Source of the DNA: JAMHWD01 sp035911135
GTDB lineage: Bacteria > Pseudomonadota > Alphaproteobacteria > Micavibrionales > Micavibrionaceae
Reading direction: 5' to 3'
Length of the DNA: 64,000 nucleotides
Assembly: GCA_035911135.1 (NCBI GenBank)
Contig: JAMHWD010000017.1
Coordinates: 1-64,000, forward strand
Part shown: in pieces, positions 53,546 to 62,863 of the stretch
Layout of the letters: each line of letters opens with the position of its first letter
Numbering within the stretch: position 1 is the first letter of the stretch
Program-made: the position numbers and the translations under genes
Notes under the pieces: model-generated
What the model saw: the letters and a program-made list of their open reading frames with translations, nothing else
Databases searched by the model: none
What the model was told of the DNA's origin: nothing

Positions 53546-56500
53546 GTGATTGCCTTGTCTTTGCTCCCGGCAGACTGGTCAAAAAAATTTATGAGCGCCT
53601 TCAGGCTGAATGCTCTTGCAGTCCTAGGCTTCATTATGCTGACCATTTGCAATACGGCTTCGGCGCAGATCACGCCCAGCGTCCGGCTTGAGCTTGACGA
53701 TTCTGCCAATCGCCACACCCTGGGCGCGCATATATACATCACGCCAGACCCCGAGCAAAAGCTGAATGCCCAGACTGTGCTCAACCGTCACATGAACAAT
53801 ATCAGGGGAAAACTGAACACTTCGAGCCTGATCAATTTTGGCATTCCCACTGTACCCTCATGGATGGTCTTTTCCGTTACAAATAATTCAAGCCATAAAC
53901 AATGGTTTTTGTATTTCGGTAAGCCAACAGATGGACGGCTGGCGCTGGTTAAAAGAATATTTGTCTATAACAGCACCAGCGGAGAGATTTTTGCCAACAG
54001 CTATAATCCAAAAGCAACGCCAGAACTTACCAATGTAACAGGCTCAGCCATCGCCATTGAAATTGAGCCACAAAAAACAAACACTTTTGTCGTATTTCTG
54101 GATTTCGAAGGGCCTTGGCCTGCCAGCATCACGCCCGAATTGATTACCCAATCTGCCTATCTTGATGAATTACGACTGGGCAGCTTTGTGCCACTATTAT
54201 ATTACCTGACCCTTCTATCAGCGAGCGGCGTTTTCGTGGCCCTGACAATTCTGCGCCGTAAAACCTACTATGCATTAAGCGCATTCTATTTCTTCTTTTA
54301 TCTGGCGCTGATGGAAGCGCTTAATCTGAATTATCATGTAATATTCTCTCATACTGCCGAAATCTACGCCTTTGCCATGTGCGCGCATATGTGCCTGGGC
54401 ATCTGGATTACCATGCGCGCCATGGGCATCAAACGAGATGACACATCGCAAAGCCGGCCATACATGATGCTTATGTTTTTAATGGCGATCTCCGGACTGG
54501 CTAATCTTATCTATTTCAATCCTTCTTTCCTTTTAAGTTATATAGTTTTCTATGGACCGCTGATCCTCTCCAGCCTGAGCCTGGCGATCATCGCCATACG
54601 CGAAACACAACAGGGGCGATTTGGCGCGCCTTATATAGCGGCCAGCTGGCTTAGCATGTCCGCGGGCCTATCCATAACCATTATTGGCGTCCTGAGCCTT
54701 TATAATTACAGCATATTCTCGCTGTTCTCTTATTGGATTTTTGTCATTATCCATGCCTTGTTTTTTGTCTTTGCCACTATCAAAAAACAGGAGCTGGTCG
54801 CCGAACAGGAACGTCAGGTCAAATCGCGCGAAATGCGAGAAGCCTACAGCCTTGAAAGGCTCAAGCAATCAAAAAAATCTGCTGATCAGGCAAGACTGCT
54901 GCGGGTTATTGAGCGAGAGCGCGAATTAATGACCGAATTGCGGGAGCGGGAGCGTCAGCGCACCGAGCAGATGCGCCATGCCAAGGAAACCGCCGATGAG
55001 GCCAACCGTGCCAAATCTGCTTTTCTGGCTCTGGTCAGTCATGAAATCCGTACGCCGATGACAGGGATCATGGGAATGGTCCGTCTGCTTTTGGACACCA
55101 AAATGGCCCCGGCACAAAGCGATTACATCATGGCGATCCAAAAATCAGGCGACACCATGATCGCGCTGCTGAATGATATCCTTGATTTTGAAAAAATCGA
55201 GACCGGCAACATGAAGCTGGAAAATATTGATTTTGATTTGCACAAACTCGTGAACGGCGTCGTTACGCTCATGAGTGGATATGCCGGTGAAAAAGGCCTC
55301 ACCCTGAAATCAGAGATTGCCTATGATACGCCTGTGTTTGTCAAAGGCGATCCTACGCGCCTGCGTCAGGTTTTTCTCAATCTTGTGAATAACGCCATTA
55401 AATTCACGCAAGCAGGAAGCGTTACAATCCGCCTGCGCTATGTGCCCTTGCCCAAGGGAACGCCCGGCGGCACAGATTATGAGATATATTTCGCCATCCA
55501 AGATACCGGGATTGGAATGCCGGATCATGTGCAGCAAAATCTTTTCACCCCCTTCATGCAGGCCGATTCCAGCACTTCCCGCAAATTTGGCGGCACAGGC
55601 CTTGGGCTTGCCATCTGTAAAAGTCTGATCGAAGCCATGGGCAGCGCCATCCAGGTTACCAGCGAGGAAGGAAAAGGCAGCACATTCTTCTTTACCCTCC
55701 AGATGCATAAAGGCGAGAGCGTCAGCGAGCGCAATGAAGGCAGAAAGTCTCTAACTGATCTTTCCAGAACGACAGAGCCCATGGAGATACTGGTGATAGA
55801 GGATAATGAAATGAACCGCAGGGTTCTGTTCGGCCTTCTTGACAAACTCGGCCATAAGCCCGTTCTGGCCGAAAGCGGGGAAGAAGCCCTTAATATCCTT
55901 GCACAACGCAATTTCAATCTGATCTTTACCGACATCAAACTAGGCGGCATGAGCGGTCTGGATACGGCGCGCACCATCCGCACCATGACCGACAGGACAA
56001 AGGCTGCAACCCCGATCATCGCACTGACAGGCAATGTGCAGCTGAATGATATCGACACTTACTATGCGGCCAATATCAACGGCTATATCGCAAAGCCGAT
56101 TGATCCACAAAAACTGGCCGATGTCATTTACCGCGCCCATGAGGGCCTGTTTGAAAATCCTGTGAGCTTGCCTGAAATATCATCGGCTCAAAGCTCATCC
56201 AATGCCACTGACACTGGCACATCCCAGCAATCGGCAAAACGGGCCATTCTGGGCGAGAATGCCCCGGCGCCTCAGGAAATAAGCCCATTGCAGCAATTCA
56301 TCAGTCAGACATATCCCGGCAGCACAGCTCCCATGCCACAATCCGCACCCGCCTACGCACCTCATACCGCGCCGGCTGATGGCGCACAACCTATTCCCGA
56401 TTATGCCCAGATGGATGAACATGACCTTGATCTGGATTTTGATTCATTTGAAGAATCTATCAAGATCATGGAAGACAGGGCGGAATCAAAAAAGCCCGCC

Positions 56501-56848
56501 GCCCCATTATTCGATATCAATATTATTCAAGAGCTGATCAAAAGTTTAGGCAAGGATACAACGATTGGATTACTGGAAGATTATTTTAAATTTGCCGATC
56601 AGATATGCAGTGCCCTTAGCCTCTCGCGTCAGGATATGAACTTACCGGAAATCAGAAACCGTGCCCATGAACTCAAAGGCATGGCTGCCAATTTTGGCGT
56701 AACCTCGCTGAGCGCGCTGGCAGGACAAATTGAAAAATTGGCAAAAGAAGAGGCCGATCTACTGGAGATCGAGCCTCTGCTTAATCAGATTGATTCTACA
56801 AATATCCAGGCGCAAGCAACCTTGCGAGAATGGATCGATCAGCAATAA
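53546..56848 (+). CDS. 7TM hybrid sensor histidine kinase with REC and Hpt domains
   Basis: The 1100-residue protein has a signal peptide ending T-A-S-A-Q, a periplasmic 7TMR-DISMED2-like domain (about 50-200: P-S-W-M-V-F-S-V-T-N-N-S-S-H-K-Q-W), seven membrane segments (215-405), a coiled coil, a HisKA domain with His about 499 in L-V-S-H-E-I-R-T-P, an HATPase domain (N and G boxes present: N-L-V-N-N-A-I-K-F, D-T-G-I-G-M), a receiver with Asp about 796 and a C-terminal Hpt domain with His about 1041 in A-H-E-L-K-G. A full phosphorelay in one protein. GGAG before the GTG at 53546 supports that start; ATG 53591 is the alternative. Ligand unknown. Confidence 0.9.
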   Translation: MIALSLLPADWSKKFMSAFRLNALAVLGFIMLTICNTASAQITPSVRLELDDSANRHTLGAHIYITPDPEQKLNAQTVLNRHMNNIRGKLNTSSLINFGIPTVPSWMVFSVTNNSSHKQWFLYFGKPTDGRLALVKRIFVYNSTSGEIFANSYNPKATPELTNVTGSAIAIEIEPQKTNTFVVFLDFEGPWPASITPELITQSAYLDELRLGSFVPLLYYLTLLSASGVFVALTILRRKTYYALSAFYFFFYLALMEALNLNYHVIFSHTAEIYAFAMCAHMCLGIWITMRAMGIKRDDTSQSRPYMMLMFLMAISGLANLIYFNPSFLLSYIVFYGPLILSSLSLAIIAIRETQQGRFGAPYIAASWLSMSAGLSITIIGVLSLYNYSIFSLFSYWIFVIIHALFFVFATIKKQELVAEQERQVKSREMREAYSLERLKQSKKSADQARLLRVIERERELMTELRERERQRTEQMRHAKETADEANRAKSAFLALVSHEIRTPMTGIMGMVRLLLDTKMAPAQSDYIMAIQKSGDTMIALLNDILDFEKIETGNMKLENIDFDLHKLVNGVVTLMSGYAGEKGLTLKSEIAYDTPVFVKGDPTRLRQVFLNLVNNAIKFTQAGSVTIRLRYVPLPKGTPGGTDYEIYFAIQDTGIGMPDHVQQNLFTPFMQADSSTSRKFGGTGLGLAICKSLIEAMGSAIQVTSEEGKGSTFFFTLQMHKGESVSERNEGRKSLTDLSRTTEPMEILVIEDNEMNRRVLFGLLDKLGHKPVLAESGEEALNILAQRNFNLIFTDIKLGGMSGLDTARTIRTMTDRTKAATPIIALTGNVQLNDIDTYYAANINGYIAKPIDPQKLADVIYRAHEGLFENPVSLPEISSAQSSSNATDTGTSQQSAKRAILGENAPAPQEISPLQQFISQTYPGSTAPMPQSAPAYAPHTAPADGAQPIPDYAQMDEHDLDLDFDSFEESIKIMEDRAESKKPAAPLFDINIIQELIKSLGKDTTIGLLEDYFKFADQICSALSLSRQDMNLPEIRNRAHELKGMAANFGVTSLSALAGQIEKLAKEEADLLEIEPLLNQIDSTNIQAQATLREWIDQQ

Positions 56849-56849
56849 T

Positions 56850-57272
56850 TTAACCAACGATCTCTTCTGGCTTGAAGAAATAAGCAATTTCTGTTTTGGC
56901 ATTATCAAGGCTGTCGGAGCCATGAACAGAGTTTTCGCCGATATTCAAAGCATGTTCCTTGCGGATCGTGCCAGGCGCAGCCTGCTCAGGGTTTGTTGCG
57001 CCCATCACTTCACGGTTTTTGGCCACAGCATCAGAGCCTTCCAGAACCTGAACGACAACTGGTTCAGATGACATGAATTCTGTCAGTTCACCAAAAAAGG
57101 GACGCTCTTTGTGAACGGCATAAAATCCTTCAGCCTGCGCTTTGCTCATGTGAATGCGCTTTTGTGCGACGATACGAAGGCCGGCTGCTTCCAGCTTGGC
57201 ATTGATAACGCCTGTCAAATTGCGGCGCGTTGCATCAGGTTTAATAATAGAAAAAGTACGTTCCGTAGCCAT
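56850..57272 (-). CDS. ndk: Nucleoside diphosphate kinase
   Basis: The 140-residue enzyme exchanges the gamma phosphate between nucleoside di- and triphosphates. It starts M-A-T-E-R-T-F-S-I-I-K-P-D-A and has the active His in N-S-V-H-G-S-D-S near residue 117. Length is standard. It is convergent with the hybrid kinase gene, one base apart. Confidence 0.96.
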   Translation of the reverse strand: MATERTFSIIKPDATRRNLTGVINAKLEAAGLRIVAQKRIHMSKAQAEGFYAVHKERPFFGELTEFMSSEPVVVQVLEGSDAVAKNREVMGATNPEQAAPGTIRKEHALNIGENSVHGSDSLDNAKTEIAYFFKPEEIVG

Positions 57273-57447
57273 GGCATTATATCCTTAAGACAGGTTAATT
57301 ATTAATATTTTTGCCTTTATATAGGCCTTGTCTGCTGCTTTCAATGGCTAAAATCACGATTTTAATGCACTGCGGCATGATTATTCACTGCTAGAGTGTT
57401 GATTTATTAGAAGTTTCTTTTGTAAAGTAAAAGAAAAATGGAATTAT

Positions 57448-58278
57448 ATGAGCAGGAAAAACTTCACGGACGCTGCGGCTGGCGATGAGCCGGTAAAGCG
57501 CGGGAAAACTTCATTAAAGATCTATCTGGAATCGCATCAGCTGCGCTCGCCAGCCCTTAGATATGCTGGCGCGATAATTCGTGAAATTCTAGGCATCACC
57601 GAACCTGCGGAAATCGAACGGCGGATCAATCTTGCCGCGCCAAAATCCTTGGCATCACTGCGGCGGAAAATCAGTCACGACTATAATGGCGATAGCAGCA
57701 AGGTCAAAGATAGCACACGCCTGACCATCTATACGTTTACCGATAAAGAACTCGAAGCCTTGATGACCAATTACGGGGCCAAACGGGATACAAAGCCATT
57801 CAACAAGAAGATGCAGGAACATGGCAAGGGATACTCCCTGCGCCAGGACCAGAAAGACTACATCACCAACCCCAAACGCTGGGGGTACATGGCGCTCTAT
57901 CTGACCATAGAATACGAGGGCAAGCCCTTTGAAGTGCAGATTTATCCAGCCGCCATGCGCGAGGCGTATAAGAAAACACATGAACTTTATGAACAGGTCC
58001 GCGCGTCAGTCGAAACATGGCAGCAATCCGGCCTGAATATTCACAAAGTTCTAAAACCGGATGAAATTGATATCATGCGCGAGATCCTGCGTATTCACAA
58101 TGAGGCCGCCCTTGCCTGCGGATTGCTGAAACACGCGAAATCCTTCCCGGTTCTGGAAGATCCGCCGCCGCCAGAAGATGAAGTTGATATCACTGATTAT
58201 CCGGAAAGTGACATGCATGATATGCATATCGAAGCCATCTATAACCCCACCCCCGATATCGGGCCCGGGCCTGCGTAG
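57448..58278 (+). CDS. Divergent RelA/SpoT-fold nucleotidyltransferase-like protein
   Basis: The 276-residue protein has K-V-K-D-S-T-R-L-T-I-Y at 85-95, R-W-G-Y-M-A-L-Y-L-T-I at 144-154, P-F-E-V-Q-I-Y-P at 160-167 and H-E-L-Y-E-Q-V-R at 178-185. This matches in order the RelA/SpoT synthetase pattern K-D-x-x-R, G-Y-x-x-x-H, E-x-Q-I and H-x-x-Y. The Glu that binds metal is kept; the classical R-x-K-x-x-x-S block is degenerate. No HD hydrolase, TGS or ACT domain. It could be a small alarmone synthetase, a tRNA- or nucleotide-modifying relative, or inactive. No obvious antitoxin gene is adjacent. Confidence 0.55.
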   Translation: MSRKNFTDAAAGDEPVKRGKTSLKIYLESHQLRSPALRYAGAIIREILGITEPAEIERRINLAAPKSLASLRRKISHDYNGDSSKVKDSTRLTIYTFTDKELEALMTNYGAKRDTKPFNKKMQEHGKGYSLRQDQKDYITNPKRWGYMALYLTIEYEGKPFEVQIYPAAMREAYKKTHELYEQVRASVETWQQSGLNIHKVLKPDEIDIMREILRIHNEAALACGLLKHAKSFPVLEDPPPPEDEVDITDYPESDMHDMHIEAIYNPTPDIGPGPA

Positions 58279-58283
58279 GCGCC

Positions 58284-60143
58284 TTATTCTGTCAGGGCCA
58301 GATTATAAAGACTTTTGGGATAGACTGCCCATTGTCCCTGCACGACGGCATCCAGCGTAATCGTATCTTCGCCATCACGCATCTGATAGATCCAGTAGCT
58401 GGCAAGAACGCGCTCGACATAGGCTCTGGTCTCCGCCATGGGAACCATCTCGATGAACAAAAGAGGATCGGCATCCTCGTCAATGTTTGATTTCAGCCAG
58501 CGCTGCAAATTACCCGGACCGGCATTATACGCCACCAGCATGCGGATAACATCGCCCTTCACAAAGGGAACCTGTAACAAGCGAATAAGATAATCCTGTC
58601 CCAAGGCAAGATTGGCCTCTGGTGTTTGCAATGTATATTTCATGGCCTTGTTGCTTTGATTCTGGCCATCGATGATATCCGCCGTAGAGGGCAAAATCTG
58701 CATCAGTCCGCGCGCGCCGCTGGGGCTTAACGCATAAGGATCAAATTTTGATTCCTGGCGCATGATGGCATGAATAAGCGCCTTATCAACCTTGTAAGGT
58801 TTTCCGCCCGGCTTCCACGGGCTGGCCGGATAGAGCGCCGCATCCAGAAAATGCTTGTCATCAGGCTTGGACAAAAGACTGCCCACACGCAGCGCCAATG
58901 CCGGCAAATCAGCAAAAATCGCATAAGATAAAAGAGCATCCCGCAAGCCCGGCGCGATGGCAGTATCAATACGCACCAGCTCTTCTTCGGCCAGATGATT
59001 TTGCTTGGCCCCAACCAGTGCTATGGCGCGGCGCCCTGCCGGCACGCTGGAAAGAAGATCGTAATAATCTGCCGTGAACGGCGGAACCTGCCAGTTGAAA
59101 TTAAAGTCCCGGCCCAGCGCGCGCGTAGCCAAAATTCCATAGAAACTGCGCGGGTGCTTGCGTGCCTTCTCCAGCCACTGGCTGATGGTCTCGAAATTAC
59201 CCAGACGCATATGAGAACGCGCGGCCCAATACGCCGCTGCCGCAGACATCCATCCTGATGAATACTGGGACTCCGCCGCTGTCTCGAAATACCGCGCGGC
59301 CTTCTCATAGCGTTCCATACGCCAGCTCCCCAGACCGGCAATCCAGGAAGCGATGGGAGCTTTCTCGCCAGAACGGCCAGCCGCCTCGGCGGCAAGATCC
59401 AGCGCCTTTTCAAATTCCCCATTGTAAAAATAAGATTGGGCAATACGCGATTTCAGAATATCGCGCTCAGCAGTATCAAGCAGTTCGGATAATTTGCTGG
59501 ATTTCAGCAATTTCAAAGCCGCTGTCGGCGATCCGTCCTTGGCCTTGGCCAGCACTTCGGCCCGCAAGACCATGGCATCCTTATTCTGCCAGGCTGTGCG
59601 CTTCAGGGCTGTCTGGTAGGGTTTGGCCTGATCGACGCTCGGCTCGCGCACGCGGGTAATTTCAGTGTAGGCTTCTGGCTTATTGATCTTTCCCTTATAA
59701 CCTTTGGGAGTTTTGGCCTGCGCCATGGCATAGATTTTATCCGCCCCCGGTTGATCGGCGTATTTCTCCATCCAGCTCTGCAATTCTTCAAAACTTGATG
59801 TATAGGCCTTGGGATGCATGTAACGCTGATACAGGACATGCCCCATCAAACGATCATCTGATATTAGCTCAATTTCCTTATCCGCGCCGGCAATATCCCC
59901 TTTTCCCTGCAGGGCGAATATGCGGGCATAGGTTTTCTCATCTCTGTTACTAAGCGGCAAAGCAGGGTTAGCCGTAAACGAAGCCCAGCGCAACAGGCCA
60001 GCGGCCGCTGGCAAAATTTTATTGGATTGGGATGAGGGTTTACGATCGGGAACAGGAACTGCCATTTCCGCCTGCGTTGTTATGCCGTGGAATAATATCC
60101 CCGCAGCCAGAACAACCCCGATACCGAGATTTTTCTTTCTCAT
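58284..60143 (-). CDS. slt: Soluble lytic murein transglycosylase (Slt70-like)
   Basis: The 619-residue periplasmic protein has a signal peptide (about 1-26), a long alpha-superhelical region of TPR-like repeats (50-440), and a C-terminal Slt domain with the catalytic Glu in H-A-I-M-R-Q-E-S-K-F-D near residue 468, followed by S-G-A-R-G-L-M-Q-I-L-P and A-Y-N-A-G-P-G-N. It cleaves peptidoglycan glycan strands. It is convergent with the RelA/SpoT-like gene. Confidence 0.93.
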   Translation of the reverse strand: MRKKNLGIGVVLAAGILFHGITTQAEMAVPVPDRKPSSQSNKILPAAAGLLRWASFTANPALPLSNRDEKTYARIFALQGKGDIAGADKEIELISDDRLMGHVLYQRYMHPKAYTSSFEELQSWMEKYADQPGADKIYAMAQAKTPKGYKGKINKPEAYTEITRVREPSVDQAKPYQTALKRTAWQNKDAMVLRAEVLAKAKDGSPTAALKLLKSSKLSELLDTAERDILKSRIAQSYFYNGEFEKALDLAAEAAGRSGEKAPIASWIAGLGSWRMERYEKAARYFETAAESQYSSGWMSAAAAYWAARSHMRLGNFETISQWLEKARKHPRSFYGILATRALGRDFNFNWQVPPFTADYYDLLSSVPAGRRAIALVGAKQNHLAEEELVRIDTAIAPGLRDALLSYAIFADLPALALRVGSLLSKPDDKHFLDAALYPASPWKPGGKPYKVDKALIHAIMRQESKFDPYALSPSGARGLMQILPSTADIIDGQNQSNKAMKYTLQTPEANLALGQDYLIRLLQVPFVKGDVIRMLVAYNAGPGNLQRWLKSNIDEDADPLLFIEMVPMAETRAYVERVLASYWIYQMRDGEDTITLDAVVQGQWAVYPKSLYNLALTE

Positions 60144-60201
60144 AATGCGGATTGTTCTAACTGAAAAATTTACAAAAGTCCATAAAATAGGATTTTATTT
60201 T

Positions 60202-61026
60202 CTATAATTCTGAAATTCTGACCTGTATAGCCTGTAAATCTTCCCATGCGGCCTTCTTTTGCTCCGGCAGGCGGATCAGATTTGAAGGATGGAATATTGC
60301 ATAGGCCGGGATTTTAGGGCCATTTTGTCCTAATTCCGGGCTCAGAATACTGTATTCATGCGGGCTGCGGCGCAGTTTGGAAATTCCATCCGAACGCCCC
60401 AGCAGCGCTTGCGCCGCCACAGCCCCGCATAGGACCAATAATCTAGGGGCAACCAGTTGAATGTGACGCTCGATAAAGGGCAGGCTGACCTCGATCTCGG
60501 CGGGGCTGGGGGAACGGTTGCCCGGCGGACGCCAGTTTACCAGATTGCTGATATAAAGCGCCTTGGCAGGGTCTTCTGCAGTACGGGACAGGCCAATAGC
60601 GCCAAACATCTTGTCCAGAAGCTGGCCATTCTCCCCCATGAAAGGCTTGCCTGCCCGGTCATCCTCCGCGCCCGGCGTATCGCCGATTACCATGACATAA
60701 GCCGCCGGATTACCATCAGCAAACACCAGCTGGGTTGCCGTTTTTTTAAGACTTATCCCTTCGAACTGTAAAATGGCGGCTTGCAATTCCTGAACATTAT
60801 TGGCCGCCAATGCCAAGTTCACAGCGATCTGGCGGGCCTCCGCCGCCCCCAGCGGCGGGTTTAGAGCAACATTTGCGCCCCCCGGCACAGCAGAAAGCAC
60901 AGGAGCCGTGGCTACAGACACGGCCCTGACCGGAGAAAGGCGATCAATCGGCATCTCACCGGCAACATCGCTCAGCCCGTTATCCAGATACCATTGCAGT
61001 GCCGCAAGATCGGCCGTATCAGCCAT
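60202..61026 (-). CDS. Uracil-DNA glycosylase, family 4 type
   Basis: From ATG 61026 the protein has 274 residues; the open frame runs on to 61281, but that part lies in the divergent promoter region and overlaps the neighbouring gene start, so it is not used. The domain has V-M-V-I-G-D-T-P-G-A-E-D-D-R-A-G-K-P-F-M-G (G-x-x-P-G-x-x-E motif), and I-S-N-L-V-N-W-R-P-P-G-N-R motif, both of thermostable-type UDGs. The usual Fe-S Cys ligands are not evident, so it may lack the cluster. The first 95 residues are extra. It removes uracil from DNA. Confidence 0.82.
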   Translation of the reverse strand: MADTADLAALQWYLDNGLSDVAGEMPIDRLSPVRAVSVATAPVLSAVPGGANVALNPPLGAAEARQIAVNLALAANNVQELQAAILQFEGISLKKTATQLVFADGNPAAYVMVIGDTPGAEDDRAGKPFMGENGQLLDKMFGAIGLSRTAEDPAKALYISNLVNWRPPGNRSPSPAEIEVSLPFIERHIQLVAPRLLVLCGAVAAQALLGRSDGISKLRRSPHEYSILSPELGQNGPKIPAYAIFHPSNLIRLPEQKKAAWEDLQAIQVRISEL

Positions 61027-61171
61027 GGCTCTTTTACTCCTTCGCCCTATATAAATTTTGACGGATTTCATATAGAATATACGTCTCGGCCGCGCATGGA
61101 ACAAGAAAAGACCGCAGGCGGCCACTACAATCTTGTGCACATAAACACCATAAAGACAGAGGTATAAACAT

Positions 61172-62821
61172 ATGCCCGCCCCTATCAGAGCCGACCGCGA
61201 AGCCATGGAATTTGATGTGGTAATTGTTGGCGGCGGCCCGGCCGGTCTTGCCTGTGCGATACGACTAAAACAGCTTTGCACAGAAACAGGTCAGGACCTG
61301 TCCGTCTGCCTGATTGAAAAAGGTTCGGAAATCGGTGCGCATCTTGTCTCAGGCGCGGTGCTGGAGCCGCGTGCGTTGAACGAGCTTTTCCCTGACTGGA
61401 AGGAACGCGGCGCGCCGCTCAATACGCCTGTCACCCATGATGAATTTTATTTCATGACAAAAAAGAAGGCCTTTCGTCTGCCCGCCCCGCCGCAAATGCA
61501 TAACAAGGGCAATTACATTATTTCGCTTGGCAATCTGGCGCGCTGGCTGGCGGCCGAGGCTGAAAAACTTGATGTCCAGATATTCCCCGGCTTTGCCGCC
61601 TCTGAAATCCTCTATGATGAAAACGGCGCGGTGATTGGCATTGCGACCATTGATCTGGGCGTCGGGCGAGACGGCGAGCCCACAGCCGAATTTCAGTCTG
61701 GATACGAGCTGCACGCCCGCCAGACTGTTTTTGCTGAAGGCTGCCATGGCTCTCTGACCAAATCGCTCATTCAGAAATTCAATCTGCGCGATGGCCGATG
61801 CCCGCAAACCTATGGGCTGGGCGTTAAGGAAATCTGGGAAATTGATCCTGCCAAACATAAGATTGGCCTGACTTCCCATACAATCGGCTGGCCGATGGAT
61901 ACCAAGACCTATGGCGGTTCGTGGCTTTATCATATGGAGAATAATCAGATTTCAATCGGCTTTGTTATCGGGCTTGATTACAAAAATCCGTGGCTCTCCC
62001 CTTATGAGGAAATGCAACGCTTTAAAACCCATCCTAAAATTGCCGATCTTTTGAAGGGCGGACGGCGCGTGGCCTATGGCGCGCGCGCCATTGTTGAGGG
62101 CGGCTTTCAAGCCATCCCGAAACTCACAGTTCCGGGCGGCATATTGATCGGCGATAGCGCCGGATTTCTGAACGTCCCCAAAATCAAGGGCAATCATGCG
62201 GCCATGAAATCAGGCATGGTAGCGGCCGAAGCCCTGCACGGCATGCTTGCAGGGAGCGAAGGATACGGGCAGGAATGCAAATCCTACCCCGAAAAACTGG
62301 AAAAAACCTGGCTCTGGACCGAACTCAAGAAAATCCGTAACATCCGTCCCGGATTCCAGTACGGATTATGGATCGGGCTGATCAATGCGGCATGGGAGAC
62401 TCTCACCTGCGGCCTCTCGCCCTGGACGCTCAAGCACAAGGCCGACCACACCAGCCTCAAGCCCGCATCCTCCATGCCGAAAATAGACTATCCCAAACCT
62501 GATGGCGTTCTGACATTTGACAGGCTGACCTCGGTCTCGTTCTCCAATACCAACCATGCCGAAAACCAGCGCATTCACCTGCGTCTGAAAAACCCGGATG
62601 TGCCAATATCCATAAATTTGCCTGTTTACGCCGAGCCTGCCCAACGCTATTGTCCAGCTGGTGTTTACGAAATTGTCAGTGATGCCCAAGGCAAGGCCGC
62701 CTTGCAAATCAATGCCCAGAATTGCGTACATTGCAAAACATGCGATATCAAAGACCCTTCGCAGAATATTGACTGGGTTGTACCGCAGGGCGGCGACGGG
62801 CCTAATTATCCGAATATGTGA
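61172..62821 (+). CDS. etfD: Electron transfer flavoprotein-ubiquinone oxidoreductase
   Basis: The 549-residue membrane-associated enzyme passes electrons from ETF to ubiquinone, linking acyl-CoA dehydrogenases to respiration. The FAD motif I-V-G-G-G-P-A-G-L-A-C-A-I-R-L is at residue 16, G-D-S-A-G-F-L-N near 327, and the 4Fe-4S ligands C-P-A-G-V-Y-E and N-C-V-H-C-K-T-C-D near 491 and 518. Length is normal. It fits with the leucine-degradation genes at 6600-8961. Divergent from the UDG gene. Confidence 0.96.
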   Translation: MPAPIRADREAMEFDVVIVGGGPAGLACAIRLKQLCTETGQDLSVCLIEKGSEIGAHLVSGAVLEPRALNELFPDWKERGAPLNTPVTHDEFYFMTKKKAFRLPAPPQMHNKGNYIISLGNLARWLAAEAEKLDVQIFPGFAASEILYDENGAVIGIATIDLGVGRDGEPTAEFQSGYELHARQTVFAEGCHGSLTKSLIQKFNLRDGRCPQTYGLGVKEIWEIDPAKHKIGLTSHTIGWPMDTKTYGGSWLYHMENNQISIGFVIGLDYKNPWLSPYEEMQRFKTHPKIADLLKGGRRVAYGARAIVEGGFQAIPKLTVPGGILIGDSAGFLNVPKIKGNHAAMKSGMVAAEALHGMLAGSEGYGQECKSYPEKLEKTWLWTELKKIRNIRPGFQYGLWIGLINAAWETLTCGLSPWTLKHKADHTSLKPASSMPKIDYPKPDGVLTFDRLTSVSFSNTNHAENQRIHLRLKNPDVPISINLPVYAEPAQRYCPAGVYEIVSDAQGKAALQINAQNCVHCKTCDIKDPSQNIDWVVPQGGDGPNYPNM

Positions 62822-62863
62822 GAATAAAAATTCACCCTGTAAAAGCAAAATGATGGTTGCGCT

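Noticed and set aside
61027..61281. 85-residue extension of the uracil-DNA glycosylase
   Set aside because: It lies across the divergent promoter and the etfD start, and is low complexity.
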